This document shows, piece after piece, positions 49,638 through 59,405 of a stretch of DNA of 64,000 bases; position 1 is the stretch's first letter; every line of letters starts with the position of its first letter. The stretch is from Robertmurraya korlensis NBRC 107688. GTDB taxonomy: Bacteria; Bacillota; Bacilli; Bacillales; Cytobacillaceae. The stretch is taken from positions 178,094 to 242,093 of the forward strand of contig NZ_BCVH01000005.1 in NCBI RefSeq assembly GCF_001591645.1. The letters run 5' to 3'. The notes beneath the pieces were generated by a model. The model saw only the letters and a list, made by a program, of their open reading frames with translations, ran no database searches and was not told the DNA's origin. The translations under genes and the position numbers were made by a program.

Positions 49638-50462
49638 ATGGTTATTAATCTGAGATTTCTTACCTTACTTACAAAGAGAGTATTGCAGGATGATGTATTT
49701 GGACTGGCTGCGCAGCTAGCCTACTTCTTTCTGCTTTCTTTATTTCCACTGCTAATATTTTTAGCTACGCTGATTTCGTTCTTACCTATATCTCAACCAG
49801 AGCTTTTAGGATTCTTGGAAGATTTTGCGCCAGCAGAAACCTTTGCACTTATTGAAACCAATTTAAATGACATTATGGAAAAAAGGAATGGAGGCTTATT
49901 ATCCTTCGGGATCATTGCTACCATTTGGTCAGCGTCAAATGGAATTAATGCAATTGTTAAAGCTTTTAACCATGCGTATGATGTGAAAGAAAGTCGTTCC
50001 TTTTTTGTCGCAAGGGGCATGTCTATCCTGTTAACCTTTGCGATGATCTTTGTCTTTATCGTTGCTTTGTTGCTTCCCGTTTTCGGAAAGCAAATCGGCA
50101 TTTTCTTATTTTCTACATTTGGATTATCTGATGAATTTCTATCGATTTGGAATGCGTTACGGTGGGTGGTTAGTTCGCTCATTCTGTTTACCGTCTTTGT
50201 CGGTCTGTATTGGATCGCTCCAAATAAAAAATTCAAATGTGTTCGGGCGGTGCCTGGTGCCATTTTTGCAACCATCGGCTGGGCACTTGTTTCTCTTGCC
50301 TTTTCCTACTATGTAAGTAATTTCGGTAATTACTCGGCAACCTATGGAAGCATCGGGGCCATCATCGTATTAATGATTTGGTTTTATATGTCGGGAGTTA
50401 TTATGATTATTGGTGGAGAGATTAATGCACTTTATAGCAAAATGAAGGATGAAGCATGCTAA
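49638..50462 (+). CDS. yfkH: YihY/BrkB-family membrane protein YfkH
   Basis: 274 residues, six membrane helices (about 27-50, 90-108, 130-152, 175-197, 208-230, 240-262). Conserved YihY motifs AAQLAYFFLLSLFPLLIFL, SASNGINAIVKAFNHAYDV and YGSIGAIIVLMIWFYMSG are present. Formerly mis-annotated as RNase BN; membrane transporter-like function unknown. Last gene of the yfkJIH unit; ends at a strong terminator. Confidence 0.93.
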   Translation: MVINLRFLTLLTKRVLQDDVFGLAAQLAYFFLLSLFPLLIFLATLISFLPISQPELLGFLEDFAPAETFALIETNLNDIMEKRNGGLLSFGIIATIWSASNGINAIVKAFNHAYDVKESRSFFVARGMSILLTFAMIFVFIVALLLPVFGKQIGIFLFSTFGLSDEFLSIWNALRWVVSSLILFTVFVGLYWIAPNKKFKCVRAVPGAIFATIGWALVSLAFSYYVSNFGNYSATYGSIGAIIVLMIWFYMSGVIMIIGGEINALYSKMKDEAC

Positions 50463-50488
50463 AAACGCCGGGGGCATCCCCGGCGTTT
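50463..50488. terminator. Bidirectional terminator
   Basis: GC-rich AAACGCCGGGG/CCCCGGCGTTT stem with GCAT loop. Confidence 0.93.
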
Positions 50489-52406
50489 ATGATTTTAATA
50501 AACGTAAACTATTCAAGATAACAAGAATGGTACTTCCTTCATGCCCAATGACACCAAAAGGAAGGTCTAAAAATTGGAGGAAGTTTGAAGCGATTAACAA
50601 CATAATGACCGAGATGGAAAAAATCACGTTTTGCTTAATAATTCGATTCATTCTTTCAGACAGTGTAATAGCTTCTGCGATACGAGGAAGATCGTTCTTC
50701 ATTAACACGATATCAGCTGTTTCAAGGGCAACGTCTGAGCCTTCACCCATCGCGATCCCCACATTTGCTGTTGCTAAGGCAGGAGCATCATTTATTCCAT
50801 CTCCCACCATCGCAACGGTACCAAATCGCTTACGAATTTCTTTTAATTTTTCCACCTTTGTTTCTGGAAGGCATTCAGCTACGTATTCATTCACATGACT
50901 TTCACCAGCGATCGCTTCGGCTGTCTTTTCACTGTCACCTGTTAGCATGATTGTGTAAATCCCCTTTGCTTTTAACAGATCAATGGCTGCTTTTGTTTCT
51001 TCACGTACCACATCTTTTAATGCAATAAGGGCAACAAGCTTTTCATTTTGATTCACATACACAATGGTTTTACCTTCAGAAGCGAGCTGTTTTGCTACCC
51101 CATTAGAGAAGTTCTCCGCCTCTATTTTACCAACAAAATCTGCTTTGCCAATTTTCCAATCAATCCCGTTAAGACTTGCCCTTACCCCATATCCCGATAC
51201 ATCTTCAATGCTCTCTGGATGACTCAGCATAGCCCCTGTTTCTTTTTTTACAAAAGTAACAATTGCCTGAGCCAGTGGGTGATTCGAATGATTCTCAATG
51301 GCTGCGACCGCTTGTAAAAGGGGCTGTCTTTCCATATCATCGACTACAATTACATCCGTTACCTCTGGTTTGCCTTTAGTAAGTGTTCCTGTTTTATCAA
51401 ATGCAATGGCCTGTAAGTGGCTAAGGTTTTCTAAATGAACGCCACCTTTGAAAAGAATGCCATGCTTCGCTCCGTTAGAAATAGCAGATAAGGTGGCCGG
51501 CATGATCGATGCGACTAATGCACACGGGGAGGCAACTACAAGTAAAATCATGGCCCGATAGAAGGTTTCCGTCCAACTCCAACCAAGGGCATAATGTGGA
51601 ACAAACATCATGAGTACAACAACGGCAAGGACGACCTTTACATAAGTCCCTTCAAATTTTTCAATGAAAAGCTGAGAAGGTGATTTTTCACTTTGAGCGG
51701 ATTGGACTAACTGAATGATCTTCTGAAATAGGGTTTCGCTACTTGGTTTCGTAATTTCAACGGTGAGGGATCCATTGACATTTACCGTACCGGCGAAGAC
51801 CTCTTCGCCAATCCCTTTACTAACAGGTATAGATTCTCCTGTTATCGCTGCTTCATCTAGGTTTGATTGTCCTTTAATAATTTTTCCGTCTGAAGGCACG
51901 CGTTCCCCTGGTTTCACTAAAATAGAATCTCCAATACTAAGCTCACTTACGTGAACTGTTACCTGATTACTACCGCGAATGAGAAGTGCCTCTTCAGGCT
52001 GAAGCTCCATCAATGCCGAGATCTCCTTATGGCTTTTATTCATGGTATACGTCTCAAGTGCTCCACTCATCGCGAAAATAAAGATGAGAATGGCCCCCTC
52101 TGTCCAATAACCGATAATCGCAGACCCAATCGCAGCAAATATCATCAGCATTTCAACGTTCAGTTCTTTGTCTGCAATGGTATCTTCTATTCCTTCCTTG
52201 GCCTTAGCAAATCCACCAATTACAAAAGCGAACAGAAAAGCGATGATAGAAGCTGTCGAAAACTCCATTTTTTCTAATGTCCATCCAACTGCAATTAAAA
52301 CCCCACTTGTAATGGCAGCAATTAATTCAGCATGTGGCTTTATTTTTTCTAAAAAGCTTTCATTGGCTTCAAGAGGTCTTTCCAAAGCCTTTATTTCTGT
52401 ATTCAT
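50487..52406 (-). CDS. pfeT: P1B-4-type heavy-metal ATPase (PfeT/ZosA-like)
   Basis: 639 residues from the ATG at 52406 (GGAGGAGA). No N-terminal metal-binding domain. TGES (A domain), phosphorylation site DKTGTLTKG, GDGINDAPAL hinge, SPC in the ion-path helix (VVASPCALVAS) and HEGST near the end define subgroup P1B-4, known for Fe(II)/Co(II) export. Closest named relative is B. subtilis PfeT (ZosA, YkvW), a PerR-controlled Fe(II) efflux pump. No PerR box was recognised here. The gene is inserted between yfkH and yfkF; its leader has a hairpin (52472-52493). Confidence 0.9.
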   Translation of the reverse strand: MNTEIKALERPLEANESFLEKIKPHAELIAAITSGVLIAVGWTLEKMEFSTASIIAFLFAFVIGGFAKAKEGIEDTIADKELNVEMLMIFAAIGSAIIGYWTEGAILIFIFAMSGALETYTMNKSHKEISALMELQPEEALLIRGSNQVTVHVSELSIGDSILVKPGERVPSDGKIIKGQSNLDEAAITGESIPVSKGIGEEVFAGTVNVNGSLTVEITKPSSETLFQKIIQLVQSAQSEKSPSQLFIEKFEGTYVKVVLAVVVLMMFVPHYALGWSWTETFYRAMILLVVASPCALVASIMPATLSAISNGAKHGILFKGGVHLENLSHLQAIAFDKTGTLTKGKPEVTDVIVVDDMERQPLLQAVAAIENHSNHPLAQAIVTFVKKETGAMLSHPESIEDVSGYGVRASLNGIDWKIGKADFVGKIEAENFSNGVAKQLASEGKTIVYVNQNEKLVALIALKDVVREETKAAIDLLKAKGIYTIMLTGDSEKTAEAIAGESHVNEYVAECLPETKVEKLKEIRKRFGTVAMVGDGINDAPALATANVGIAMGEGSDVALETADIVLMKNDLPRIAEAITLSERMNRIIKQNVIFSISVIMLLIASNFLQFLDLPFGVIGHEGSTILVILNSLRLLKS

Positions 52407-52471
52407 ATTCTCTCCTCCATTCATCTAATTGAGAAAAATAATCAAAGTCATTACCCCTAAAAAACACGAAA

Positions 52472-52493
52472 GCTGTCATCTAATGATGACAGC
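52472..52493 (-). promoter_or_regulatory. Hairpin in the leader of the metal ATPase gene
   Basis: Perfect 9-bp GCTGTCATC/GATGACAGC with 4-nt loop; in the - direction followed by TTTCGTGTTTTTT. It sits between a TATGAT -10 (about 52525) and the start codon, so may be an attenuator. Confidence 0.55.
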
Positions 52494-52647
52494 AGAATTG
52501 CTTGAGTTCTATTTTATTACGTTTATCATACCATATTTTTTACGAGTTCAGAAGGGGTTTGCTCATTTATATTTTTTCACTAAGAATCTTAGGGAGTTCT
52601 TCTATTTAAGTAGATTGTAATCGTTTCAAATTTAAAATTAGTTTTGT

Positions 52648-53829
52648 TTAAGCGCTTTTTTCACTAGCTAAGCTTACCTTTGCCTGCTTACCAAACAAAA
52701 CGATCACAAGAAAGATCGAAAATAGCAGGGTACTAACGATATGGAAGAAGCTAATCTGCTTGAAGGCTTGAATAACCAGGCCACCAATAGACGGACCTGT
52801 TAAGCTTCCAAGGCTAAAGGCTATTCCACACAGTAAATTTCCTGTAGGTAATAGATTCTTTGGCATAATATCGGTCATGAACGCTATTCCTAGTGAGAAT
52901 GTCGAGCCTACCACCATTCCTGCTGATAGGAAACAACTAAATAAACCAATAAAGGAATCTTCTAAAAAGCTTGCCGCAGAGAAGCTGGCAAATCCAAGGA
53001 ATAAAATAACCATCAATACTTTCCGACGACCAAAGCGGTCACTTAATATTCCGAGTGGGAGTTGGGTAATGATTCCACCGACAGCAAAAGAAGTAAGTAA
53101 GATGGACACCTCTGACACTTCAATCCCTGTTCGGAGCGCATAAACTGGGAAAATTCCATTCAACGATGATTCTAAAAAGCCATACGCAAGAGGTGGCAAA
53201 AATGTGACCCACCCATATTTAAGTGCCTGCCCGAATCGTTTTCCTGTGTCTTTAAAGCTACTAACCCCTTCTTCGTTTTCCGGGTATTCATTTTTCAATA
53301 AAAAAATAAAGACCCAACCAACTAAACACATAACGGACGAGATGATAAATGGAAGGGACAGACTGATATTTACTAGCGGTGTCATCAATGGACCTACTGC
53401 GAACCCAATCCCAAAGAATAACCCATACAAGGAAAGATGTCTCCCTCTCGTTGCTACTGGAGAAGAGGAGGTAATCCAAGTTTGTGTTGCAAAGTGAAGG
53501 GCGTGATCCCCAATCCCGATGAAGAAGCGAAGCAGAAGCCAAAACCAAAAATTTTGCCATAAAGGGAAAAGGGCAAGAGCAACAACAACCAACAATCCTC
53601 CGAATAAAATAATGTTTTTATAGCCGAATTTTCGAAGCGGCTGTTCCATAAAAGGAGAAGCTAGAAGAATTCCTATATATAAAGCAGTCGCATTCATTCC
53701 GTTCATACCAGAACTGATTCCGCTTTTTTCAAAAATAACCGCGACCAATGGAAGTAGCATCCCTTGACTGAATCCTGAAATCGCTACAATGCTAACGAGT
53801 ATCCAGAAAGCATGTTTATTATTTTTCAT
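52648..53829 (-). CDS. yfkF: MFS transporter YfkF
   Basis: 393 residues, twelve membrane helices. Loop 2-3 motif is weak, loop 8-9 motif GILSDRFGRRKVLM (about 263-276) is clear. Length and position next to yfkH and chaA match B. subtilis YfkF (391 aa). A probable drug or sugar efflux MFS; substrate unknown. RBS is GGAGAAAC. Confidence 0.85.
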   Translation of the reverse strand: MKNNKHAFWILVSIVAISGFSQGMLLPLVAVIFEKSGISSGMNGMNATALYIGILLASPFMEQPLRKFGYKNIILFGGLLVVVALALFPLWQNFWFWLLLRFFIGIGDHALHFATQTWITSSSPVATRGRHLSLYGLFFGIGFAVGPLMTPLVNISLSLPFIISSVMCLVGWVFIFLLKNEYPENEEGVSSFKDTGKRFGQALKYGWVTFLPPLAYGFLESSLNGIFPVYALRTGIEVSEVSILLTSFAVGGIITQLPLGILSDRFGRRKVLMVILFLGFASFSAASFLEDSFIGLFSCFLSAGMVVGSTFSLGIAFMTDIMPKNLLPTGNLLCGIAFSLGSLTGPSIGGLVIQAFKQISFFHIVSTLLFSIFLVIVLFGKQAKVSLASEKSA

Positions 53830-53963
53830 GATTGTTTCTCCTTCATATTTCTTCTCCCATCATACAAGAATCTTTCGGAGGTTGAAACAAATTTTTACCA
53901 TGAAGTTCTTTTTAAAAATGGAAAAATAGTGTAACCTCAGGAAAAGGATATAGAGGTGAGAAA

Positions 53964-54344
53964 ATGGATTTTCATATGAAGGATGTAGGGTTTTACACAG
54001 AAACGCCGTACGGTAGGCTGGATGTAGCGGGAGATGAAGCCTACGGATTCCGTCCCTATCAGCTTCTGGTTGCTTCTATTGCTGTTTGCAGTGGTGGAGT
54101 TCTTCGCAAAGTGCTAGAGAAGATGCGCATGACAATTGAAGATATACACATCTCTACAGATGTAGAAAGAGACAAAGAGGAAGCGGATCGGATTGAGGTG
54201 ATCAAGGTCCACTTTACAATTAAAGGAATGGACCTAGATGAAAAGAAAATCCATAAGGCAATGGAATTAACGAGGAAACATTGTTCGATGGTTCAATCGG
54301 TTATTGATAAAATTGACATCATTGAAACGTTTGAAATTGCTTGA
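53964..54344 (+). CDS. OsmC/Ohr-family peroxide-reducing protein
   Basis: 126 residues, OsmC fold. Two cysteines occupy the expected places: Cys44 in VASIAVCSGGVLRKVL and Cys108 in ELTRKHCSMVQSV, giving the thiol pair of OsmC/YhfA-like peroxidases. It reduces organic hydroperoxides, or has another thiol role, in the cytoplasm. The start context is GAGGTGAG. Convergent with a PNPOx-fold gene across a terminator. Confidence 0.88.
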   Translation: MDFHMKDVGFYTETPYGRLDVAGDEAYGFRPYQLLVASIAVCSGGVLRKVLEKMRMTIEDIHISTDVERDKEEADRIEVIKVHFTIKGMDLDEKKIHKAMELTRKHCSMVQSVIDKIDIIETFEIA

Positions 54345-54355
54345 AATAGATAATA

Positions 54356-54389
54356 AAAAGGAGGGGCAGATTTTTCTGCCCCTCCTTTT
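54356..54389. terminator. Bidirectional terminator
   Basis: Fifteen-bp AAAAGGAGGGGCAGA/TCTGCCCCTCCTTTT stem with 4-nt loop. Confidence 0.92.
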
Positions 54390-54801
54390 ACATGGAGAGT
54401 TCCGCGGGCTCACTGCCAGCTTTTTCAAAATAGAGTATTCTTTCTGGTCTGAAAGCTAATAATACATAATTCGGATCATCAGAGCCAGACATCCATTCAG
54501 ATAAGGAATCATCCCAGAATCTTTTACGCAGCTCCGGTGATTCCTCGATAGAAGCAACCGCTTCGATTTCGCAATAATGACTCGTAAAGCTTTTCGCTTC
54601 TAATCCAAGTAAAATATGAACATTTGGATTTGCATTCATGTCTTCGAGTTTATGCGTATGCTTGTGAGTAGCGGCATATAGAGTCAAACCATCGTGAAAA
54701 AATAGCATAAAGCGACTAAATGGTTTTCCATCTTGAATCGTAGCTAGTGTTCCAATCGCATGTTTATTGAACATATGTAGTACTTTTTCATTTACATTCA
54801 T
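54388..54801 (-). CDS. Pyridoxamine 5'-phosphate oxidase-fold protein (general stress protein 26-like)
   Basis: 137 residues from ATG at 54801 (AAAAGGAGAGA). A split-barrel flavin-binding fold: GTLATIQDGKPFSRFMLFF, YAATHKHTHKLEDMNANPNVH and ILLGLE. Likely binds FMN or F420-like cofactors; a biological role in stress tolerance is assumed from the Bacillus YdaG/GS26 family. Longer upstream frame lacks a start context. Confidence 0.85.
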   Translation of the reverse strand: MNVNEKVLHMFNKHAIGTLATIQDGKPFSRFMLFFHDGLTLYAATHKHTHKLEDMNANPNVHILLGLEAKSFTSHYCEIEAVASIEESPELRKRFWDDSLSEWMSGSDDPNYVLLAFRPERILYFEKAGSEPAELSM

Positions 54802-54892
54802 TCCGATCTCTCCTTTTAAGAGGCTATCTTTAATCTGTCTCTCTCCGGAAATTTTATAACTGATAATATTTACATGAAAGAGAGGAAGCGTT

Positions 54893-55951
54893 ATGGCGAA
54901 TAAAGTGTTCTTTCTATTTGTACTTATTGGTGTTCCGTTATCTGTAATTGGTACAATGATGCACTGGTCGAGTATTATCATGTTTATCATTTATTGCTTA
55001 ACGATTATTGCGTTATCTAGTTTTATGGGAAGAGCTACCGAGAGCTTAGCGATTGTAACGGGCCCCCGGGTAGGTGGACTATTAAATGCCACCTTTGGAA
55101 ACGCGGTGGAGCTGATCATCTCTATGTTTGCTTTAAAGGCTGGATTAACGGGTGTGGTCCTTGCCTCTTTAACCGGTTCTGTACTTGGAAACCTCTTATT
55201 GGTCGCAGGACTTTCATTTTTTGTCGGTGGGCTCAAATATAAGAGGCAAACGTTTAATGTATTTGATGCAAGACATAATTCTGGATTGCTCATGTTTGCA
55301 GTGATAGTAGCGTTCGTTATACCAGAAGTATTTTCTATGACGATGGAACCGATGGAAAAAATGTCTTTAAGCGTGGGAATTTCAGTGATTTTGATCCTTT
55401 TATATCTGGCGGCTTTATTCTTCAAGTTAGTGACTCATCGTGGGGTATACCAAACATCCAATGAAGATGGAGAGGATGAGGAAGAGGTACCTGAGTGGGG
55501 GAGAAACAAAGCAATTGGCGTGTTATTTCTTGCTACCCTAGCAGTGGCCTATGTTTCAGAAAATCTTGTTCATACGTTTGAAGAAGTTGGAGAAACATTT
55601 GGATGGACTGAGCTATTCATTGGGGTCATCATTGTTGCGATTGTTGGTAATGCCGCTGAACACGCATCAGCTGTCATAATGGCTTATAAAAACAAGATGG
55701 ATGTAGCGGTAGAAATCGCTGTGGGATCGACCTTACAAATTGCCATGTTCGTTGCTCCAGCACTTGTGTTGGTTTCCTTGTTTTTCCCTACACCAATGCC
55801 GTTAGTGTTTACGATTCAGGAACTGATTGCGATGGCCTCGGCAGTTCTATTGTCGGTAATCATCGCAAACGACGGAGAATCCAACTGGTTTGAAGGGGCT
55901 ACCCTTCTCGCAGCCTATTTTATTATGGGAATTGGATTTTACCTATTATAA
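54893..55951 (+). CDS. chaA: Ca2+/H+ antiporter ChaA (YfkE)
   Basis: 352 residues, 11 membrane helices in two CaCA repeats. The paired alpha motifs are GGLLNATFGNAVELIISMFA and VGNAAEHASAVIMAYKNKMD with the key Glu residues. An acidic loop (NEDGEDEEEVPEW, about 182-197) separates the halves. Exchanges cytoplasmic Ca2+ for H+. In B. subtilis it is YfkE, forming part of the yfk region. RBS is AGAGGAAG. Confidence 0.95.
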   Translation: MANKVFFLFVLIGVPLSVIGTMMHWSSIIMFIIYCLTIIALSSFMGRATESLAIVTGPRVGGLLNATFGNAVELIISMFALKAGLTGVVLASLTGSVLGNLLLVAGLSFFVGGLKYKRQTFNVFDARHNSGLLMFAVIVAFVIPEVFSMTMEPMEKMSLSVGISVILILLYLAALFFKLVTHRGVYQTSNEDGEDEEEVPEWGRNKAIGVLFLATLAVAYVSENLVHTFEEVGETFGWTELFIGVIIVAIVGNAAEHASAVIMAYKNKMDVAVEIAVGSTLQIAMFVAPALVLVSLFFPTPMPLVFTIQELIAMASAVLLSVIIANDGESNWFEGATLLAAYFIMGIGFYLL

Positions 55952-56366
55952 AAGCCTTTTTTCTTAGAAAAGAGCCTGCAAACTAAATTCAAAGGTGCAA
56001 TAGCTTTAGGAAAACAACAACCATTATAAATGCCAAAAAAGACTCTGTATCAAAAGACGATACAGAGTCTTTTCTTATTTTTTTAAGTAATTTTTACGTT
56101 TCCAAGAATATGTTGGACAAGGTCGGAATAAAAAGATACAGACGCTTGTTTTCTAGTTTATCAACTCCTCTCTAATATGATCGTTGCATTTCTAAAGAGA
56201 CGATTAACAAGATAAACTACAAACCTCCTTTAAAAGTGATAAGCGAATGTTCTGCAATCCTCCTTTGTGTAAGATGTAAGCTAATTATAGCTTATAAAGG
56301 CAGTTAAGTAAATATTCTGAAGATTACAATATTGTTACAATTTGGCGAAAGGGGGCTTATTTCACA
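55952..56366. other. Non-coding interval between chaA and the YczE gene
   Basis: A terminator at 56037-56075; otherwise AT-rich with no gene or named element seen. Confidence 0.55.
56037..56075 (+). terminator. Terminator
   Basis: Fifteen-bp AAAAGACTCTGTATC/GATACAGAGTCTTTT with 7-nt loop. Confidence 0.92.
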
Positions 56367-56969
56367 TTGTTTTTACATCGCTTATTTTTCTATGTTGGTG
56401 GACTTGCCATTTTGACTTTAGGTGCTTCTCTTACCATTAAAGCTGATCTTGGTGCTGGACCATGGGACTCACTAAATGTCGGATTAACCAATTTGATGGG
56501 ACTAACCGTAGGTGGCTGGTCAATTATTATAGGCCTACTTCTAATTTTCTTGAATGCTCTAATTAAGCAGTCGGTACCCGAAGTATCCTGTGCCATCACG
56601 GTAGCTATTAGTGGCATTTTTATTGATGGATGGCTTTTGATTGTATTTGATGGATTTCATCCATTAGGGTTCTATCCAAAGTTAGTAAGTCTTGCGGTCG
56701 GAATCTTACTCATTTCATTAGGGATCGCTACATATATTCAGGCGAGATGGCCACTAAGCCCAATTGATGACTTTATGATTGCTCTAAAGGAGCGATTCAA
56801 GATTACTCTCGGAACATCAAAAACAATAGGTGAGGTCTTGGCGTTATGCCTTGCCATCCTCCTGCATGGACCCATTGGGTTGGGTACATTTGCTGTTGCA
56901 CTTGGTCTAGGACCATTTATCGCTGTTTTTAGTCTAATGTGGGAAAGAGTTCTAATTAAAAGATTGTAG
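56367..56969 (+). CDS. yczE: YczE-like membrane protein
   Basis: 200 residues, five membrane helices. Hallmarks LGASLTIKADLGAGPWDSLNVGL and WPLSPIDDFMIAL match YczE, a five-helix protein of the YitT/YczE type. In B. subtilis YczE is needed for bacillomycin or surfactin-type synthesis in some strains, but a transport or regulatory role is unsettled. Start is TTG with AAAGGGGG about 11 nt upstream, a weak arrangement; a nearby alternative start is not seen. Confidence 0.8.
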   Translation: MFLHRLFFYVGGLAILTLGASLTIKADLGAGPWDSLNVGLTNLMGLTVGGWSIIIGLLLIFLNALIKQSVPEVSCAITVAISGIFIDGWLLIVFDGFHPLGFYPKLVSLAVGILLISLGIATYIQARWPLSPIDDFMIALKERFKITLGTSKTIGEVLALCLAILLHGPIGLGTFAVALGLGPFIAVFSLMWERVLIKRL

Positions 56970-57054
56970 AAGTTTTTGGCAAATGGATAATTTAAAGGAA
57001 CTCCGAAAAAACTAATATCAAATCTATGAGTTAGCTGAAGGGAGTTCTACAAAA

Positions 57055-57879
57055 ATGAGAAGGTTATTGTATGCATTATTCGTTTGCTTTCTTTTCTCGC
57101 TCTTATCCTTTTCGACTATACACGCTGAAAAACCAGCTGTACCTGAAACAAAAAAAGAAAAGCAACAACAGGTACAAATGCCAAACTCGGTATTAAACAT
57201 AACTAAGGAAAATACCTATCCTAACCCAACACAGGATATGCCGACCTTACAACCTAGCGAACTGACGAAGGAATTAATTGAATCTTCGAAAGTAAAAATT
57301 GAAAACCCAGAATTGATTCGCATGTTAAATGAAACGACTGTAAACAGTACACCGTTTGCCGTGGGCTACCGTGCGATTGTCTACTTAGGGCAATGGCCGT
57401 TAAATTATGAATCAAGCGAAACGGCACCAAACTGGGAATATCAAAAAATTAATACAAATTATGTAGACAATCGTGGTGGAAACACAAATTACCAAATGCA
57501 TTATGTCCAAGAAATGCAAAAAATCATCCGTGGAGGCTTAACCTCAAAGGTGGCGAATGCAGAAGATGTTAAGAAAATGATGCTGTTAAAGGCTGCTGAA
57601 AAAACAGGCCTTCCTTTAGCATTTGAAACCGTCGTGGGCGGGGGAACGAAAAAGGATCAAGTATACAATGTACCACCGAAACGCCTTGGCTATTTGTATG
57701 GCTATGCCCCAGCTGTAAACGAAAAAGGAAAAGTCACTTACGGTGAAGTATATATCATGCTAAAGGGTAGCAAAAAGATGATTGTCGTGAAAAATGTAAC
57801 TTCACAAGGTATTGGCGCATGGATCCCTGTTCAGGATCATGTTTCATTTGGTTTTATCGCACCGGAAAAACCAAGGTGA
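57055..57879 (+). CDS. yfkD: YfkD-family secreted protein
   Basis: 274 residues. Signal peptide MRRLLYALFVCFLFSLLSFSTIHA (cleavage near 24), then a Lys/Gln-rich linker and the YfkD domain (MPNSVLNITKENTYPNPTQD, YRAIVYLGQWPLNYESSET, AWIPVQDHVSFGF). Function unknown; gene position next to yfkAB and chaA follows B. subtilis. RBS GAAGGGAG. Terminator follows. Confidence 0.88.
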   Translation: MRRLLYALFVCFLFSLLSFSTIHAEKPAVPETKKEKQQQVQMPNSVLNITKENTYPNPTQDMPTLQPSELTKELIESSKVKIENPELIRMLNETTVNSTPFAVGYRAIVYLGQWPLNYESSETAPNWEYQKINTNYVDNRGGNTNYQMHYVQEMQKIIRGGLTSKVANAEDVKKMMLLKAAEKTGLPLAFETVVGGGTKKDQVYNVPPKRLGYLYGYAPAVNEKGKVTYGEVYIMLKGSKKMIVVKNVTSQGIGAWIPVQDHVSFGFIAPEKPR

Positions 57880-57892
57880 TAACGGTAAGTAG

Positions 57893-57922
57893 CGGACTCC
57901 TTTTTTGGGAGTCCGTTCTTTC
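57893..57922 (+). terminator. Terminator after yfkD
   Basis: CGGACTCC/GGAGTCCG with T-rich loop and TTCTTTCTTT tail. Confidence 0.8.
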
Positions 57923-58077
57923 TTTGAGGTAGTCGTTTTGGGTGGTGGAAATAGTTTAGCTTAGCGGTAATCGTGCCCGAGAGTAGTGGTAGGAGTGGTG
58001 GAGAGACAATTATAGGTTATTCCTACTGGAAGAAGCGAGCAGAGGTGAAGATGTTAAAGGTGTGTTAAATGAATAAA

Positions 58078-58108
58078 GGATCAATCACAAATAAAAAGTG
58101 ATCGACCC
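58078..58108 (-). terminator. Terminator after yfkAB
   Basis: On the - strand GGGTCGATCAC pairs with GTGATTGATCC (two G-U), strand-specific, followed by TTTATT. Confidence 0.65.
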
Positions 58109-58115
58109 TTTTCAA

Positions 58116-59240
58116 TTATTTATGAATAAAAGCTTTACGTGTAGAAAAATCAATTCCTTTATAATAACTATTTTTCACTAACACATTTGGTCCAAGGCAG
58201 CGAGCGGCTGGACAATGGCAGCTTAAGCTTTTTGCTAAGTCGGTCTCAAGCCATTTATTAAAAATACCTGGTAACTCATCGGATTGTATATTACCAAGTG
58301 GTGGAGTATCGCCGAAATCTGTTACGATGACATCTCCAGTAAAGATATTAATATTGAGTCGTGAACGACCATCTGGATCATTACGTACAGTGACATTCTT
58401 TGTATTAAAAAGTCTTTGAAGAAGAGCTTGATCCTCCTCATTCGTATTGCACGCATAGAAAGGTAAAGTTCCAAACAGCATCCATACATTTTCATTGCGG
58501 AAGTCAAGCAATCTGTGAATCGCTTGGCGAATTTCGTCTAAACCCAAAACTTCAAGATTTGATGCAAAGTCAGAAGGGTACATAGGGTGTATCTCATGCC
58601 TTTGACACTTCATCTCCTCGACGATTTGCTGATGTATGCTTTCTAAATATGGAAGTGTCCGCGAATTCAGCATCGTTTCTGCAGATACCATTACTCCGGC
58701 ATCAACTAGTGCACGGCTGTTTTCAATCATCCGAGCGAAAAGGGAGGCCCGTTGCTCGCGAGTTGGTTTTTTCTCCATCATGGCAAAGCCACCGTCGATA
58801 AAATCATCCACTGTTCCCCAATTATGCGAGATATGAAGAACATCCAAATAAGGACTAATTTTATAATAACGTTCAATATCTAATGTAAGATTTGAATTAA
58901 TTTGAGTACGAACACCACGTGAGTGGGCATACTCAAACAAAGGAAGCACATAGTTTTCAACTGACTTGAGTGAAAGCATAGGTTCTCCACCTGTAATGCT
59001 AAGAGAACGGAGATGAGGTATTTCATCAAGTCTTTTGATTATTAAGTCGATTGGTAATGCTTTAGGGTCCTTAGGTGACAAAGTATAACCTACTGCGCAA
59101 TGCTCGCAGCGCATGTTACAAAGTGTTGTTGTTGTAAATTCTATATTTGACAGGGTCATTTTCCCGTGTTGTTCAACATCCATATATGCTTCCCAAGGAT
59201 CATATTGGGGAGTGATGGTTGGGTTGTTAATTGTTTTCAT
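58116..59240 (-). CDS. yfkAB: Radical SAM/CxCxxxxC protein YfkAB
   Basis: 374 residues from ATG at 59240 (AAGGAGAGA). Radical-SAM cluster motif CNMRCEHC (about 41-48), SITGGEPML, and a C-terminal second cluster motif CHCPAARC (about 345-352), hence the family name. It is uninterrupted here; in early B. subtilis data it was split into yfkA and yfkB. Substrate unknown; SPASM-like C-terminal clusters often act on peptides. Neighbours agree with the yfk region. Confidence 0.93.
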   Translation of the reverse strand: MKTINNPTITPQYDPWEAYMDVEQHGKMTLSNIEFTTTTLCNMRCEHCAVGYTLSPKDPKALPIDLIIKRLDEIPHLRSLSITGGEPMLSLKSVENYVLPLFEYAHSRGVRTQINSNLTLDIERYYKISPYLDVLHISHNWGTVDDFIDGGFAMMEKKPTREQRASLFARMIENSRALVDAGVMVSAETMLNSRTLPYLESIHQQIVEEMKCQRHEIHPMYPSDFASNLEVLGLDEIRQAIHRLLDFRNENVWMLFGTLPFYACNTNEEDQALLQRLFNTKNVTVRNDPDGRSRLNINIFTGDVIVTDFGDTPPLGNIQSDELPGIFNKWLETDLAKSLSCHCPAARCLGPNVLVKNSYYKGIDFSTRKAFIHK

Positions 59241-59405
59241 CGATTCTCTCCTTTTCAAGATCATCCTTTGCTATTATCAATTTGTATGAGGAATCTGTCA
59301 ATCCATGTTCAAGTTCTTCGGAAAATGGGGAAAATAGAAACAAACAGCCTTGAAAGTTGGAAGGAATTTCTGTACGATGGGAATCGAGTGAAAGGAGCGA
59401 GTCAA

